DNA of 62,678 nucleotides, taken from Jannaschia donghaensis. GTDB lineage: Bacteria > Pseudomonadota > Alphaproteobacteria > Rhodobacterales > Rhodobacteraceae. Shown one piece after another: positions 1-8,056 of this stretch. The notes under the pieces were generated by a model. That model made no database searches, was not told the origin of the DNA, and was given only the letters and a program-made list of their open reading frames with translations. Location of the stretch: the NCBI RefSeq assembly GCF_001403795.1, contig NZ_CXSU01000012.1, positions 936,477-999,154 of the forward strand, read 5' to 3'. A program made the translations under genes and the position numbers. How positions within the stretch are numbered: position 1 is the stretch's first letter; every line of letters begins with the position of its first letter.

Positions 1-540
1 AAACCAACCCGGCCTGATCTTGTGACCAACCTCGTCATCAACACAGACCGGCGCACCTATCATCTCGAACTGCGCGCGACGCCGCAGGCCTATATGGCCT
101 CGGTCTCTTGGCAGTACCCCGAAGACGAGTTGATTGCGCTGCGTCGCGAAAACGATCGCGCGGAGGCGAGCCTTCCGATCGGGCGCAATGTCGATCTCGA
201 CGATCTCAACTTCCGCTACCGGATCACCGGTGACCGCGCGCCCTGGCGACCGCGCCGCGCCTTCGATGACGGGCGGCAGGTCTTCATCGAGTTTCCGCGC
301 GGGATCGGCCAGGGCGAGATGCCGCCGCTCTTCGTGATCGGACCGGAAGGGGACGGCCAGCTCGTCAATTACCGCATTCGGCGCAATTACATGATCGTCG
401 ACCGGCTCTTCGCCGCCGCCGAGCTGCGTCTTGGAGACCGCCAGCGGGTCGTCCGGATCGTGCGGACTGATGGGGTCCGGCGCAGCGAGCGAAGTGAGGA
501 GCGCGTGGTTTCCGCGTGGCGGCCCGATGAGGACCGTTGA
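1..540 (+). CDS. trbG: TrbG/VirB9-family conjugal transfer protein, C-terminal part (5' end outside window)
   Basis: This is the C-terminal 179 or so residues of a TrbG/VirB9 protein, the outer-membrane-side component of the P-type (Trb) type IV secretion core complex that exports DNA during conjugation. The frame is open to the first base of the window, so the gene begins upstream; family members are roughly 300 residues. The visible part shows the typical stretch TNLVINTDRRTYHLEL followed by a beta-rich domain with the FIEFPRG and NYRIRRNYMIVDRLF signatures. A GTG at 22 is only an internal codon. It ends 3 bp before trbI, as expected in a trbGI operon. Recognition is by sequence memory of the family; the neighbouring trbI supports it. 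Confidence 0.88.
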   Translation, partial: KPTRPDLVTNLVINTDRRTYHLELRATPQAYMASVSWQYPEDELIALRRENDRAEASLPIGRNVDLDDLNFRYRITGDRAPWRPRRAFDDGRQVFIEFPRGIGQGEMPPLFVIGPEGDGQLVNYRIRRNYMIVDRLFAAAELRLGDRQRVVRIVRTDGVRRSERSEERVVSAWRPDEDR

Positions 541-543
541 GCC

Positions 544-1767
544 ATGACCGGGACCGAAAATCAGCAAACGGACGAACCCGCCGACAGTGTGTCTCGCACC
601 GAACAGGACATCGCGAAAGAACTGCGCCTGCGACCCGATCCGCCTCGCGTCATGCGGCTTTCGCGCAAGGCCATTACGGTCCTGACCGTCGCAGGTGGGC
701 TCGGCATCGGCGCGATCCTGATCGTCGCCTTGCAAGGTTCCGATCCGGGCGATGGGCCGTCAGAACTCTTCTCAACGGACCGGGTCCAGGAGGCCGAGGG
801 TCTTTTGGGTCTGCCACGCGACTATGCGTCGGTCCCGCAGCTTGGGCCACCACTTCCGGGAGAACTGGGACGCCCGGTTCTGTCGGCGCAGCGTCGCGGT
901 GAGCCAGTGCCCGTCGTGCCCGCGACCGGCCCCGCCGTCGATCCGGAAGTACAACTGCGCTTGCAGGAGGCGGAAGCCGCGCGGCTCGCAACGCTCTTTG
1001 CCGACGCGAGATCGAGTGGCGTGGGTGCTGCGCGCCCACAGGCAGTATCCGGAACATCTCCGGCGCCTGCGCTGCAAGGTCTGTTTCCGGCATCTGCCGG
1101 CCAGGCACGGCAACCGGACACGACGGAGCGACAGGAAGCCTTCTTGGATCGCGAGGTTGACCGAAGGACCACTGCGGCGGACCGGCTCCAATCGCTGCCG
1201 AGCCCTTACGTCCTGCAGGCCGGATCGGTCATCGAGGCAGCGCTCCTGACCGGTCTACGCTCCGATCTTCCCGGGCAGATCACGGCGCAGGTCACCGCGA
1301 ATGTCTATGACAGCCCAACCGGTCAGTTCCTGTTGATCCCGCAAGGCGCGCGCCTCGTCGGTGAATATGATAGCCGCGTCGAAACCGGTCAGCGGCGCGT
1401 CCTCTTGGCGTGGACCCGATTGATCCTACCCGATGGACGCTCCGTCGTGCTCGAACGCCAGCTCGGCACCGATCAGGCGGGATATGCCGGGCTCGAAGAC
1501 GGTGTCGATAATCACTGGGGCCAGTTGTTCCGTGCCGCCGGTCTCGCCACGATTCTCAATATCGGCCTCGAAACCGGCGAGGATGGCGGCGACGAGATCG
1601 CCGAAGCGATCCGAGACGGCACGCAAGACACGATCGGGCGCGCAGGCGAAGCCATCGTCCAGCGTCAGCTTAACATTCCGCCGACGCTGACGATCCGGCC
1701 AGGATTTCCAGTGCGGGTGATGGTCACGCGCGATTTGATCCTCGAACCGCAAGGAGATGACCAATGA
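544..1767 (+). CDS. trbI: TrbI/VirB10-family conjugal transfer protein
   Basis: The 407-residue protein is the inner-membrane-anchored, periplasm-spanning scaffold of a Trb-type IV secretion system. It has a cytoplasmic N-terminus (about 1-41), one membrane helix at about 43-64, a Pro/Ala/Gln-rich periplasmic linker (about 70-215) and a C-terminal TrbI/VirB10 beta-barrel domain from about 228. That domain contains the typical FLLIPQGARLVGEYDS and LPDGRSVVLE segments. Length is normal for TrbI. It starts 3 bp after trbG and its stop overlaps the next start as ATGA, so it is translationally coupled. It belongs to an integrated conjugative element whose remaining tra/trb genes lie to the left of the window. 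Confidence 0.93.
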   Translation: MTGTENQQTDEPADSVSRTEQDIAKELRLRPDPPRVMRLSRKAITVLTVAGGLGIGAILIVALQGSDPGDGPSELFSTDRVQEAEGLLGLPRDYASVPQLGPPLPGELGRPVLSAQRRGEPVPVVPATGPAVDPEVQLRLQEAEAARLATLFADARSSGVGAARPQAVSGTSPAPALQGLFPASAGQARQPDTTERQEAFLDREVDRRTTAADRLQSLPSPYVLQAGSVIEAALLTGLRSDLPGQITAQVTANVYDSPTGQFLLIPQGARLVGEYDSRVETGQRRVLLAWTRLILPDGRSVVLERQLGTDQAGYAGLEDGVDNHWGQLFRAAGLATILNIGLETGEDGGDEIAEAIRDGTQDTIGRAGEAIVQRQLNIPPTLTIRPGFPVRVMVTRDLILEPQGDDQ

Positions 1768-2012
1768 GCAAGTTAAAGCTCGGCAACATCAGGGATGACA
1801 AGCCAGTCAAGCTCACTGTGGATCTGCCAGCGCAGGTGCATCGGGATCTCGCGGCTTATGCGGAGATCCTTGGACAGGAGAACGGGCAGAAGCTTGAACC
1901 TGCAAAGCTGATCGCACCTATGCTGGAGCGCTTCATGAAGACCGATCGAGGCTTCGCAAAGCTCAGGAAAGAACGCCGTTTCGCTTCGCCTCAATCCGCG
2001 CCAGAGAGATAA
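1764..2012 (+). CDS. DUF2274 family protein, conjugation-module partner of trbI
   Basis: This 82-residue protein starts in a 4 bp ATGA overlap with trbI. It opens MSKLKLGNIRDDKPVKLTV and has a short alpha/beta body (DLPAQVHRDLAAYAEIL) that resembles a small ribbon-helix-helix-like fold. DUF2274 genes regularly sit directly behind trbI in proteobacterial conjugative elements; no biochemical role is known to me. Its last 50 bp overlap, tail to tail, the end of the convergent LysR gene (1963-2895), a sign that the cargo was inserted right against the conjugation operon. Confidence 0.8.
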   Translation: MSKLKLGNIRDDKPVKLTVDLPAQVHRDLAAYAEILGQENGQKLEPAKLIAPMLERFMKTDRGFAKLRKERRFASPQSAPER

Positions 2013-2895
2013 ACCGACGGAGCGCTGGATTATCGTTTTCAGGACGCCAAGTCAGTGAAAAGGGAACTCGGTCATTCCCGTCGCCGATGGGTACGAGGGT
2101 TACATTGGGATATTTTGCGCCGGCTGCGTGATCGTCAACCACAGTTATGCCAAATCCAAGACCGACAAGATTCATAATTCCATCGCGACACAGATGATGT
2201 TGTGTGATCGACACGCCGCGACCGAAACCGGTGACTTGACGAACAATATAGTCACGAACGTCCGGGCCGGACTCGCGAGCGCTAATCAGGAACTCCTCCT
2301 CAGACACGTCTTGCCATTTCAATCGGTCATTGCTCGCCAAAGGCCCGTCGCTAGCAACCGCGAGATACACGGGCGCATATACCAAGACTAGGCTGTCGCC
2401 ATTCTCTTTCCAGTTCTCACCAATGGTGATCACGACGTCTAGCGTCCGGTGTCCAAGCATGGTCATCATCTGGCGACGCTCGCATTCGAGAAAGTTCAAA
2501 CGCACGGATGGATGACGTTCAACGAACGCCTTGATCAAGGCACGTTGAGGGCCATTGGAAAACGAAGACATCGTCCCTATTCGAAGTTCTCCTAGATCGG
2601 CGATAGCGCTGGATCGTGCCCGTGCGACCGCCGCATTCAAGTTCTCATAAACAGCGCTAGCACAGGCAATAAATTCCGCCCCAGCGACCGTCATGCGCGC
2701 TCCCGTGGGTCGGCGTCCAAATAGCGATACACCAAGTAACTCTTCGAGTTTCTGAATGCGCCGAGATACTGCTGACTGGCCAACATTGAGACGATCGCCA
2801 GCCTTGCGAAAACTGCAAGTCTCGGCGACCGTCAATAGGATCTCCAAATCGCGGACATCGATCTTCCGTGAGATATCTGTTGTTGGCGCTTTCAT
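1963..2895 (-). CDS. LysR-family transcriptional regulator (element cargo)
   Basis: The 310-residue regulator has an N-terminal winged helix-turn-helix at about 13-72 (VRDLEILLTVAETCSFRKAG, then QSAVSRRIQKLEELLG) and a C-terminal substrate-binding domain. The start used is the ATG at 2895, directly before the conserved HTH; an upstream TTG at 2931 would add 12 residues that do not look like the family, and neither start has a clear Shine-Dalgarno. Its co-inducer and targets are unknown. The nearest gene on its 5' side is the secreted NTF2-like protein on the same strand, so no divergent target is obvious. It is probably cargo of the conjugative element. Confidence 0.85.
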   Translation of the reverse strand: MKAPTTDISRKIDVRDLEILLTVAETCSFRKAGDRLNVGQSAVSRRIQKLEELLGVSLFGRRPTGARMTVAGAEFIACASAVYENLNAAVARARSSAIADLGELRIGTMSSFSNGPQRALIKAFVERHPSVRLNFLECERRQMMTMLGHRTLDVVITIGENWKENGDSLVLVYAPVYLAVASDGPLASNDRLKWQDVSEEEFLISARESGPDVRDYIVRQVTGFGRGVSITQHHLCRDGIMNLVGLGFGITVVDDHAAGAKYPNVTLVPIGDGNDRVPFSLTWRPENDNPALRRFISLARIEAKRNGVLS

Positions 2896-2975
2896 GGGAG
2901 ATGCACGCTGATGAGGCCATACTGGGCGCAAGTTGGCGAACCCCTAGGATCTGTAGGTGTCAGACTCCTCCGAGA

Positions 2976-3443
2976 TCACTGACCAGGAGGTGAGAAAAAG
3001 CCTCGGAGCAGGGTGATCTGACCATCTTCATTGAAGGTGAAATGGTTGATCCCCTCGAAAGTAATCTCCACGCCGTCGGGCGTCGTGCCGCGACCTTGCC
3101 ATTTGGCGACGGCCTCATTTCCAACGACATGGACAAAGCTCTCGTAGAGACCAATCTCTTGGAAGGCGCTGACGAAGCCCTCGCCTTGCGCAAGGATTTC
3201 CTCGGGTGTGGTCTTCACCGGGACGCCGACTGGGTCGTCTAGAACCGCATTGGGTGCGAAGGCGGATGCCCATTGGCCAGCGTCCATGCTGCGGGTTCCC
3301 TCAAAGTAATCCTCAACCCAGCCATGGACCGTGGCGGCATCATAGGTGCTGCCTTCCGGAGAAATCTGTGTCTGTATGACCTCTTGGGCCTGAACGGCAG
3401 TTGCCATGGTGGCGATGGCTGCGGCTAAAATTGTCTTGCGCAA
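2976..3443 (-). CDS. secreted SnoaL/NTF2-like protein
   Basis: A 155-residue protein with a signal peptide (residues 1-19, cleavage likely after VQA before QE) and a single NTF2-like cone domain of the ketosteroid-isomerase/SnoaL type (WVEDYFEGTRSMDAGQWASAF at its start, later the WQGRGTTPDGVEITFEGINH strand pair). Such domains bind small hydrophobic ligands or act as isomerases or cyclases; the substrate here is unknown. The start codon is TTG, chosen because it immediately precedes the signal peptide and has an AAAGGA ribosome-binding site 9 nt upstream. It lies just downstream of the TetR-linked secreted barrel protein on the same strand (38 bp gap), so the two are probably co-transcribed and both exported. 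Confidence 0.75.
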   Translation of the reverse strand: MRKTILAAAIATMATAVQAQEVIQTQISPEGSTYDAATVHGWVEDYFEGTRSMDAGQWASAFAPNAVLDDPVGVPVKTTPEEILAQGEGFVSAFQEIGLYESFVHVVGNEAVAKWQGRGTTPDGVEITFEGINHFTFNEDGQITLLRGFFSPPGQ

Positions 3444-3481
3444 AATGATATGTCCTTTCTGTTTGCGATTGTGGGAAGTAT

Positions 3482-3994
3482 TCAGTGGTTGTCAGCGAGG
3501 ATCAGTTGACCACCGCCGGTATCGAAGCCGTTGATGGATGTGACGCGCAGGGTTCCCGTCGCGCCTTCGAAGCGACCGGTTCCGCCTACGAACGAGCCTT
3601 CGACGACGAAGCGCGTGCTGCTGCCCTCGAACTCAAGCTCTGTTGCGTCATAGGATAGGTACAACCACCCGGTTCCAGGTGCGCTGCCGTCGATCTCATG
3701 CATGTGAAACCGCATAATGCCGCTCAGGTTTGGACCGCTGGGTGTCAAGCGGAACAAGGTAGCTGCATCCAAATGAGCGTTGCCGCTTGGTCCCTCTTCG
3801 TCCTCAAAACGAAACTGCCAAGCGCCTGTTAGATGTCCCGCACGGGCGATCACGGACTGCTCTAAATCCATGATGTCATGCGTTTCTCCGAAGGCGTAGC
3901 CGCCTGATATTTCGAATTTCATCTCAGTTTCCTGTGCTGTGGCGGCGCTTGTCATAAGCGCCGTGGCTACAAGTGCTGTCGCAAGTCTCTTCAT
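3482..3994 (-). CDS. secreted beta-barrel-like protein of unknown function, TetR-regulated
   Basis: The 170-residue protein has a signal peptide (MKRLATALVATALMTSAATA, cleavage after residue 20). The mature part is beta-rich with glycine-rich turns (FVVEGSFVGGTGRFEGATGT near the end). This pattern resembles the allene-oxide-cyclase/dirigent-like lipocalin barrel, but I cannot assign it firmly. The start at 3994 is preceded by an AGGTG ribosome-binding site; a longer in-frame extension to 4150 runs across the divergent regulator and is rejected. It is transcribed divergently from a TetR gene. A near-palindrome matching the TetR-side operator sits at 4009-4020, just upstream of its ribosome-binding site, so repression by that TetR is likely. 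Confidence 0.7.
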   Translation of the reverse strand: MKRLATALVATALMTSAATAQETEMKFEISGGYAFGETHDIMDLEQSVIARAGHLTGAWQFRFEDEEGPSGNAHLDAATLFRLTPSGPNLSGIMRFHMHEIDGSAPGTGWLYLSYDATELEFEGSSTRFVVEGSFVGGTGRFEGATGTLRVTSINGFDTGGGQLILADNH

Positions 3995-4008
3995 ACGCAC
4001 CTCTTTTT

Positions 4009-4020
4009 CGCAACGCTGCG
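4009..4020. promoter_or_regulatory. TetR operator copy 1 (CGCAACGCTGCG)
   Basis: The site differs by one base from the core of the perfect palindrome at 4055-4068 (CGCAACGTTGCG). It lies 15 bp upstream of the secreted-protein start at 3994, where a bound repressor would block its transcription. Two copies of one motif in a 100 bp divergent intergenic gap is the usual layout for a local TetR autoregulator. Confidence 0.65.
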
Positions 4021-4054
4021 TCTCGTATATAGGTGTCTCGCATGCCTTGTCAAT

Positions 4055-4068
4055 ACGCAACGTTGCGT
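4055..4068. promoter_or_regulatory. TetR operator copy 2 (ACGCAACGTTGCGT, perfect palindrome)
   Basis: A perfect 14 bp palindrome 27 bp upstream of the TetR start at 4095, sharing its core with the site at 4009-4020. It is the best candidate for autorepression of the TetR gene. Confidence 0.7.
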
Positions 4069-4094
4069 TTATTAAATTGCGAAAGGAGAACGTC

Positions 4095-4694
4095 ATGACC
4101 GACCAGACATCGAGCGCCAGAGGGCGGCCACGTGACACCAAGAGCCACACCGCCGTGTTAGACGCGGCGTTCCGAGTGCTTCAGCGAGAGGGATATGCGG
4201 CCGCTACGATAGAACGAATCGCCGCGGAAGCCGGGGTTGCTAAGCAGACCATTTATCGATGGTGGAAAGGTAAGGCGCCGCTGTTCATGGAGGTTCTTGC
4301 CCACAAAGCAGGTCAAGCGGTCGGCTTGCCGGATACGGGGACATTCGATGGAGACGTAGCGGCGCTATTGGGCGGCACTTTTTCCGCAGTATCTACAACC
4401 TTGAGGCCGCTTATGCGCGCTCTTGCCGTCGAGCTCTTACAAGACGAAGACTTTGCAGAGTCGATGCGTGAGGTCTTTGTGGAGCGTCGACGAGCAAACG
4501 TGAGATCTTTAATTCAGAAAGCTATCGGACGGGGTGAATTACCTATCGAAACAGATGTCGAACTAGTCTGTGACCTGTTATTCGGGCCAATGTGGTATCG
4601 GCTGATGTTTGACCATGCTCCTTTGGACAGAAGAGCAGCCGACGACCTGGCGAAAGTTGCGTTGCTAGCGGCTCAGAAACAGCATCTCCCCTAA
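4095..4694 (+). CDS. TetR/AcrR-family transcriptional regulator
   Basis: A 199-residue one-component repressor. The N-terminal TetR helix-turn-helix spans about 15-60 (AVLDAAFRVLQREGYAAATI, AGVAKQTIYRWWKGKAPLF). The C-terminal ligand-binding/dimerisation domain resembles the TetR_C_33-like group (LLQDEDFAESMREVFVERRR, LLFGPMWYRLMF). The start at 4095 follows an AAAGGAGA ribosome-binding site; an upstream in-frame extension from 3939 overlaps the divergent gene and is rejected. It is divergent from the secreted barrel-like protein, and two copies of a CGCAACG-TGCG motif lie between them. Ligand unknown. Confidence 0.87.
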   Translation: MTDQTSSARGRPRDTKSHTAVLDAAFRVLQREGYAAATIERIAAEAGVAKQTIYRWWKGKAPLFMEVLAHKAGQAVGLPDTGTFDGDVAALLGGTFSAVSTTLRPLMRALAVELLQDEDFAESMREVFVERRRANVRSLIQKAIGRGELPIETDVELVCDLLFGPMWYRLMFDHAPLDRRAADDLAKVALLAAQKQHLP

Positions 4695-5053
4695 GGAAAC
4701 GTTCAGAGCGACGATGGCCTGTCGCCCACATCTTTGGGAAGGCATCGACACCTTGGTTGGGCGCGCAGCGCTTGCAGGCGCACCAAGCGTTCAATCGCAG
4801 CAAGATGCAATCGACGCCTTCGGACGCACGTCGTGCCAAACCCGATGCGCGCCGTAGGGTGGATCCGACTGATCGCGCCTCCTGGCATGACACTACCCTG
4901 CCAAATAGACTGCTTGCGTGACAAACCGCCCATCATTTTGAAAGCACTGAGATATTTCATCGCGACCGATGCGCAGCGCTTACGTCAGACTTTCGAATGA
5001 CCACTGGTCGATTTCGATTTTTAGCACTATATAACTGATTTTATTGAATTAAA
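4695..5053. other. gene-poor stretch at the element end, before tRNA-Arg
   Basis: About 360 bp without a recognisable gene. Short frames exist on both strands but none has a family resemblance, a ribosome-binding site or a plausible start. The last 70 bp are markedly AT-rich (ACTATATAACTGATTTTATT), unlike the surrounding sequence. I see no integrase and no second copy of the tRNA 3' end here. It may be decayed mobile DNA plus the attachment-site region of the conjugative element. Confidence 0.5.
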
Positions 5054-5130
5054 TGGCGCACCCGAGAGGATTCGAACCTCTGGCCTCCGCCTTCGGAGGG
5101 CGGCGCTCTATCCAGCTGAGCTACGGGTGC
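5054..5130 (-). tRNA. tRNA-Arg (anticodon CCG), CCA encoded
   Basis: Read on the minus strand the sequence folds as a complete 77 nt cloverleaf. The 7 bp acceptor stem GCACCCG/CGGGTGC is followed by discriminator G and encoded CCA. The D-arm contains AGCTCAGCTGGATAGAGC. The anticodon stem CCGCC/GGCGG closes the 7 nt loop CTCCGAA, giving anticodon CCG for the codon CGG. The T-arm contains GAGGTTCGAATCCTC. Its 3' end faces the conjugative element. tRNA 3' ends are standard integration targets, so this gene probably marks the element/chromosome junction. Confidence 0.97.
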
Positions 5131-5264
5131 ATACCGTTCGCGAGATGCTTACGTCATGCTTACGCGAGATTTTCGACTTCTTGAAGAGCGAACCCGATAT
5201 CCGCCCAAGCCGTTGTTTAGTCACTTCTTTCTTCCAGCACCTTTCGACATCGCCAGACTTGACA

Positions 5265-5309
5265 TCCGCCTTCGGAGGGCAGCGCTCTATCCAGCTGAGC
5301 TATGGTTGC
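5265..5309 (-). pseudogene. decayed 5' half of tRNA-Arg(CCG)
   Basis: These 45 bases match bases 5086-5130 of the neighbouring intact tRNA-Arg at 42 of 45 positions (the 5' acceptor strand, D-arm and anticodon arm). Homology stops abruptly inside the anticodon stem, and no T-arm or 3' acceptor strand follows. Two of the three changes hit the 5' acceptor strand (CGGGTGC read as TGGTTGC on the plus strand), so this copy cannot form a tRNA. The abrupt end suggests a recombination junction, i.e. an old attachment-site remnant, rather than random duplication. Confidence 0.8.
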
Positions 5310-5349
5310 CTGCGGCTCGCAGATAGCTGCGAACCCGCAGCGCCGCAAG

Positions 5350-6480
5350 TCACTTCGGCATCTGCGCCAAGACGGATTTTGCGGCGCGCAGCCCCGGTGC
5401 TTCCCCCCCACGGCCCAACCGCTCCATGGTGCGCCCCAAGGCTTCGGCTTGCCGCTCGCGTTCGGACGGCACGGTCAACAGACGGGCAAAGGCGGTGCCG
5501 ACCGGGCCGGGCCTGCAATCGGGACCAAGGAACTCCGGCACGACTTTCGCTTCGGCCACCAGATTGACCAGTGTCACGGTGTCGATCTTCATCATGCGGC
5601 TGATAATCTGCCAGCTTAGCCAGGACATGTCATAGGCGATGACCATAGGCGTGCCGCTGGCTGCCAGTTCCAGACTGACGGTGCCCGACGCGGCCAGCGC
5701 CGCCGTCGCCGCCCCAAAGGCGCATCGTTTCTCGGATGCATCCACCAACACCACCGGGTCGCCCGGCCAGCTTCGCACCATGTCGCGCACGGCATCGGCC
5801 AGATGCGGGACGGTCGGCACGACCACGCGGGCGTCGCGCGGAATACGGGCCAAGGCCTCGCCGAACATGGGCCCGAGGCGGGAAATCTCGCCCTGCCGCG
5901 ATCCGGGAAGAACCAGCGCGATCTTGTCGCCGTGCTGCGTTTTGAACGCGGCGATCTCCGCAGCGGTCGCCTGCGGCTCTGCCACCACCGGGTGACCGAC
6001 AAAATCGCAGGTCATTCCGGCGGCTTTCATATATGGCGGCTCGAACGGCAGCAGCGCCAAAACATGATCCACGCTGCGCGCCATTTTGGACGCGCGCCCT
6101 TCCCGCCAGGCCCAGACCGAGGGTGCCACGTAATGCACGACCTTCAACGTCGGATTTTCCGCCTTCGCCCGCGATGCGACGCGCAGACAGAAATCCGGGC
6201 TGTCGATCGTCACCAGGATGTCCGGCCCGGTCTGTGCGATGGCCGCGACCGCCTGATCGCGCCGTCGCAGAAGGTCGGGCAAGCGTGGCAGGACTTCCGT
6301 CAGTCCCATGACCGACAGGATTTCCATTTCGAACAAGCTGTCGAGGCCTTCAGCAATCATCTCCGCCCCGCCGATCCCGTCGATTGCGATGCCCGGCTCC
6401 AACTCTTGCAAGCCACGCATCAAGGCTGCGCCCAGACGGTCGCCCGACGGCTCCCCTGCGATGACGAAGATGCGGGTCAT
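5350..6480 (-). CDS. lpxB: lipid-A-disaccharide synthase
   Basis: The 376-residue GT19 glycosyltransferase condenses UDP-2,3-diacylglucosamine with lipid X to give tetra-acyl disaccharide 1-phosphate, a cytoplasmic-face step of lipid A synthesis. The N-terminus IFVIAGEPSGDRLGA, the SVWAWREGRA motif and the LPGSRQGEISRLGPMF donor-site segment are typical, and length is normal. It overlaps lpxI by 4 bp (ATGA) and closes the minus-strand series fabZ-lpxA-lpxI-lpxB. Its 3' end lies 40 bp from the decayed tRNA fragment, so it is the first core gene next to the mobile element. Confidence 0.95.
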   Translation of the reverse strand: MTRIFVIAGEPSGDRLGAALMRGLQELEPGIAIDGIGGAEMIAEGLDSLFEMEILSVMGLTEVLPRLPDLLRRRDQAVAAIAQTGPDILVTIDSPDFCLRVASRAKAENPTLKVVHYVAPSVWAWREGRASKMARSVDHVLALLPFEPPYMKAAGMTCDFVGHPVVAEPQATAAEIAAFKTQHGDKIALVLPGSRQGEISRLGPMFGEALARIPRDARVVVPTVPHLADAVRDMVRSWPGDPVVLVDASEKRCAFGAATAALAASGTVSLELAASGTPMVIAYDMSWLSWQIISRMMKIDTVTLVNLVAEAKVVPEFLGPDCRPGPVGTAFARLLTVPSERERQAEALGRTMERLGRGGEAPGLRAAKSVLAQMPK

Positions 6481-7262
6481 GCCGGCAGCGCGGTCAGGAA
6501 CAGACCCGTTTTCTCCAACCGGGTGCGAACGACGTCAGGTTGCAGGACAAGAACCGCGTCCTGTACGACCGTGATGCCGTTCAATCCTACGGCCGCCGCC
6601 TGATCGACAGTCTCCGGTCCGATGGTTGCCATGTCGATCCGGCGGTCTTGTCCCGCCTTCGCCGCCTTGAAGAATACGCCGCCATCGGGTTTCGCATCGA
6701 AGTGGGTCAGACTGGCCAGCATCCACTGCGTTCCGGGCATTGCCTCAATCGCAAGGACCTGTCCGCGCGCCACGACACATCCCTGCCCCACGTCCATATT
6801 GGACAGCGCGGCGTGGACCATCTTGGCCCGTTCGATGTCGGCATAATCCCGGTCGGACGGCGCGCCGACTGTCGGCACCCGAAGCAGCGACGGTGCCACA
6901 TCCTGCGCGGCGACGACATTCAGCCCCGCCTCCTCGAACAGCGACAGGACCAGGCGTAGGGCCGCGTCATCGCCAGCCTGCAACGCCTGCATCATCCGGG
7001 GCACCAGCGGCAGTGTCGCCGCGTCTATGGCGGTCGGGTCCAATTTGGGTCGGCCGATCGCGCCGGCGAAGCAGACATCGGTGATGCCCTGCGCCGTCAG
7101 CCCGGCGATAAAACTGCCCAGGTGTTCGACGCGAAACGGCTCCGACGTCTTATCGTCAGGCTCGAACCCCTTGAGGTGGAACGCTTTCCAATGTCGATCA
7201 CCAATCTCCGAGACAACCGCTTGCGGTAATGCCCCCTGCCCGGCGATCAACGCCAAGGTCAC
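6477..7262 (-). CDS. lpxI: UDP-2,3-diacylglucosamine pyrophosphatase LpxI
   Basis: This 261-residue DUF1009 protein hydrolyses UDP-2,3-diacylglucosamine to lipid X and UMP. It is the alphaproteobacterial replacement for LpxH. Visible family segments include LALIAGQGALPQAV at the N-terminus, CFAGAIGRPKL, and the C-terminal VQDAVLVLQPDVVRTRLE. The start is GTG, within the stop region of lpxA (overlapping frames), so translation is coupled. The position between lpxA and lpxB is the diagnostic context for LpxI. Confidence 0.93.
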   Translation of the reverse strand: MTLALIAGQGALPQAVVSEIGDRHWKAFHLKGFEPDDKTSEPFRVEHLGSFIAGLTAQGITDVCFAGAIGRPKLDPTAIDAATLPLVPRMMQALQAGDDAALRLVLSLFEEAGLNVVAAQDVAPSLLRVPTVGAPSDRDYADIERAKMVHAALSNMDVGQGCVVARGQVLAIEAMPGTQWMLASLTHFDAKPDGGVFFKAAKAGQDRRIDMATIGPETVDQAAAVGLNGITVVQDAVLVLQPDVVRTRLEKTGLFLTALPA

Positions 7263-8056
7263 TTGGGCACCAGGAAACTGCGATCGGATGCGCCGGTGAT
7301 GAAGGTGACCATGCGATGCACATAATCGCTTTCGGTCTCATCCCCCAACCGCTTGGCCCGTTCCAGAAACGTGCCCTCGCCTTGCTTGAGCGTCAGGAGT
7401 GCGACGCGAAGCGCCTGAATATCCGATCGCGCCACGCCCTTGCGCTTGAGCCCGACGAGGTTGAGCCCGTCCAGCTCCGCCCTCGGCCCGGCGACCAGAC
7501 CATAGGGGACCACATCGTTCGTCACCATCGACAGCGCGCCGATGATCGCGCCCTGCCCGATCCGCACCCATTGGTGAATGCCCGACAGGCCGCCGACGAT
7601 CACGTCATCCTCGATCTGGCAATGGCCCGCGACGGCCGACTGGTTAACCACGATCACGCGGTTCCCGATGCGGCAATCATGCGCGATATGGCAGCCAGCC
7701 ATGAACAACCCGTCGTCGCCGACGATCGTCTCGCCACCGCCTTGCGCGGTGCCCGTGTTCATCGTGACATGTTCGCGAATGCGATTGCGCGCGCCGATGG
7801 TCAATGACGTGTCCTCACCGCCGAACTTGAGATCCTGCGGCACCTCCCCGATGGAGGAAAACGGGAAAATCACCGTATCTTCGCCCACGCGGGTCCGACC
7901 GGTCAGCACGACATGGCTGCGAACGTCGACACCGGCGGCAAGGACGACATTTGGCCCGATCAGGGAAAAAGCACCGACCTTGGCACCCGGTCCAACGACG
8001 GCCCCGTCCTCCACCACGGCGGCAGGATGGATCGACGCGGTCGGATCGACGCTCAT
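7259..8056 (-). CDS. lpxA: acyl-ACP--UDP-N-acetylglucosamine O-acyltransferase
   Basis: The 265-residue left-handed beta-helix enzyme performs the first step of lipid A synthesis, transferring 3-hydroxyacyl from ACP to UDP-GlcNAc. Hexapeptide repeats run through about residues 8-190 ([20 protein letters not shown] and following). The [15 protein letters not shown] segment carries the catalytic His of the HIAHDC motif, and the helical C-terminal domain is present. Start and stop overlap fabZ and lpxI respectively by a few bases, so the genes form one translationally coupled operon. Confidence 0.96.
   Translation of the reverse strand: MSVDPTASIHPAAVVEDGAVVGPGAKVGAFSLIGPNVVLAAGVDVRSHVVLTGRTRVGEDTVIFPFSSIGEVPQDLKFGGEDTSLTIGARNRIREHVTMNTGTAQGGGETIVGDDGLFMAGCHIAHDCRIGNRVIVVNQSAVAGHCQIEDDVIVGGLSGIHQWVRIGQGAIIGALSMVTNDVVPYGLVAGPRAELDGLNLVGLKRKGVARSDIQALRVALLTLKQGEGTFLERAKRLGDETESDYVHRMVTFITGASDRSFLVPK

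Noticed and set aside
3939-4094. Extended start of the TetR gene at 3939
   Set aside because: It would overlap the divergent secreted-protein gene and both operators; the ATG at 4095 has a clear ribosome-binding site and directly precedes the HTH region.
4695-5053. Degraded transposase before tRNA-Arg
   Set aside because: Translations in all frames gave no DDE or tyrosine-recombinase motif and no terminal inverted repeats were found.
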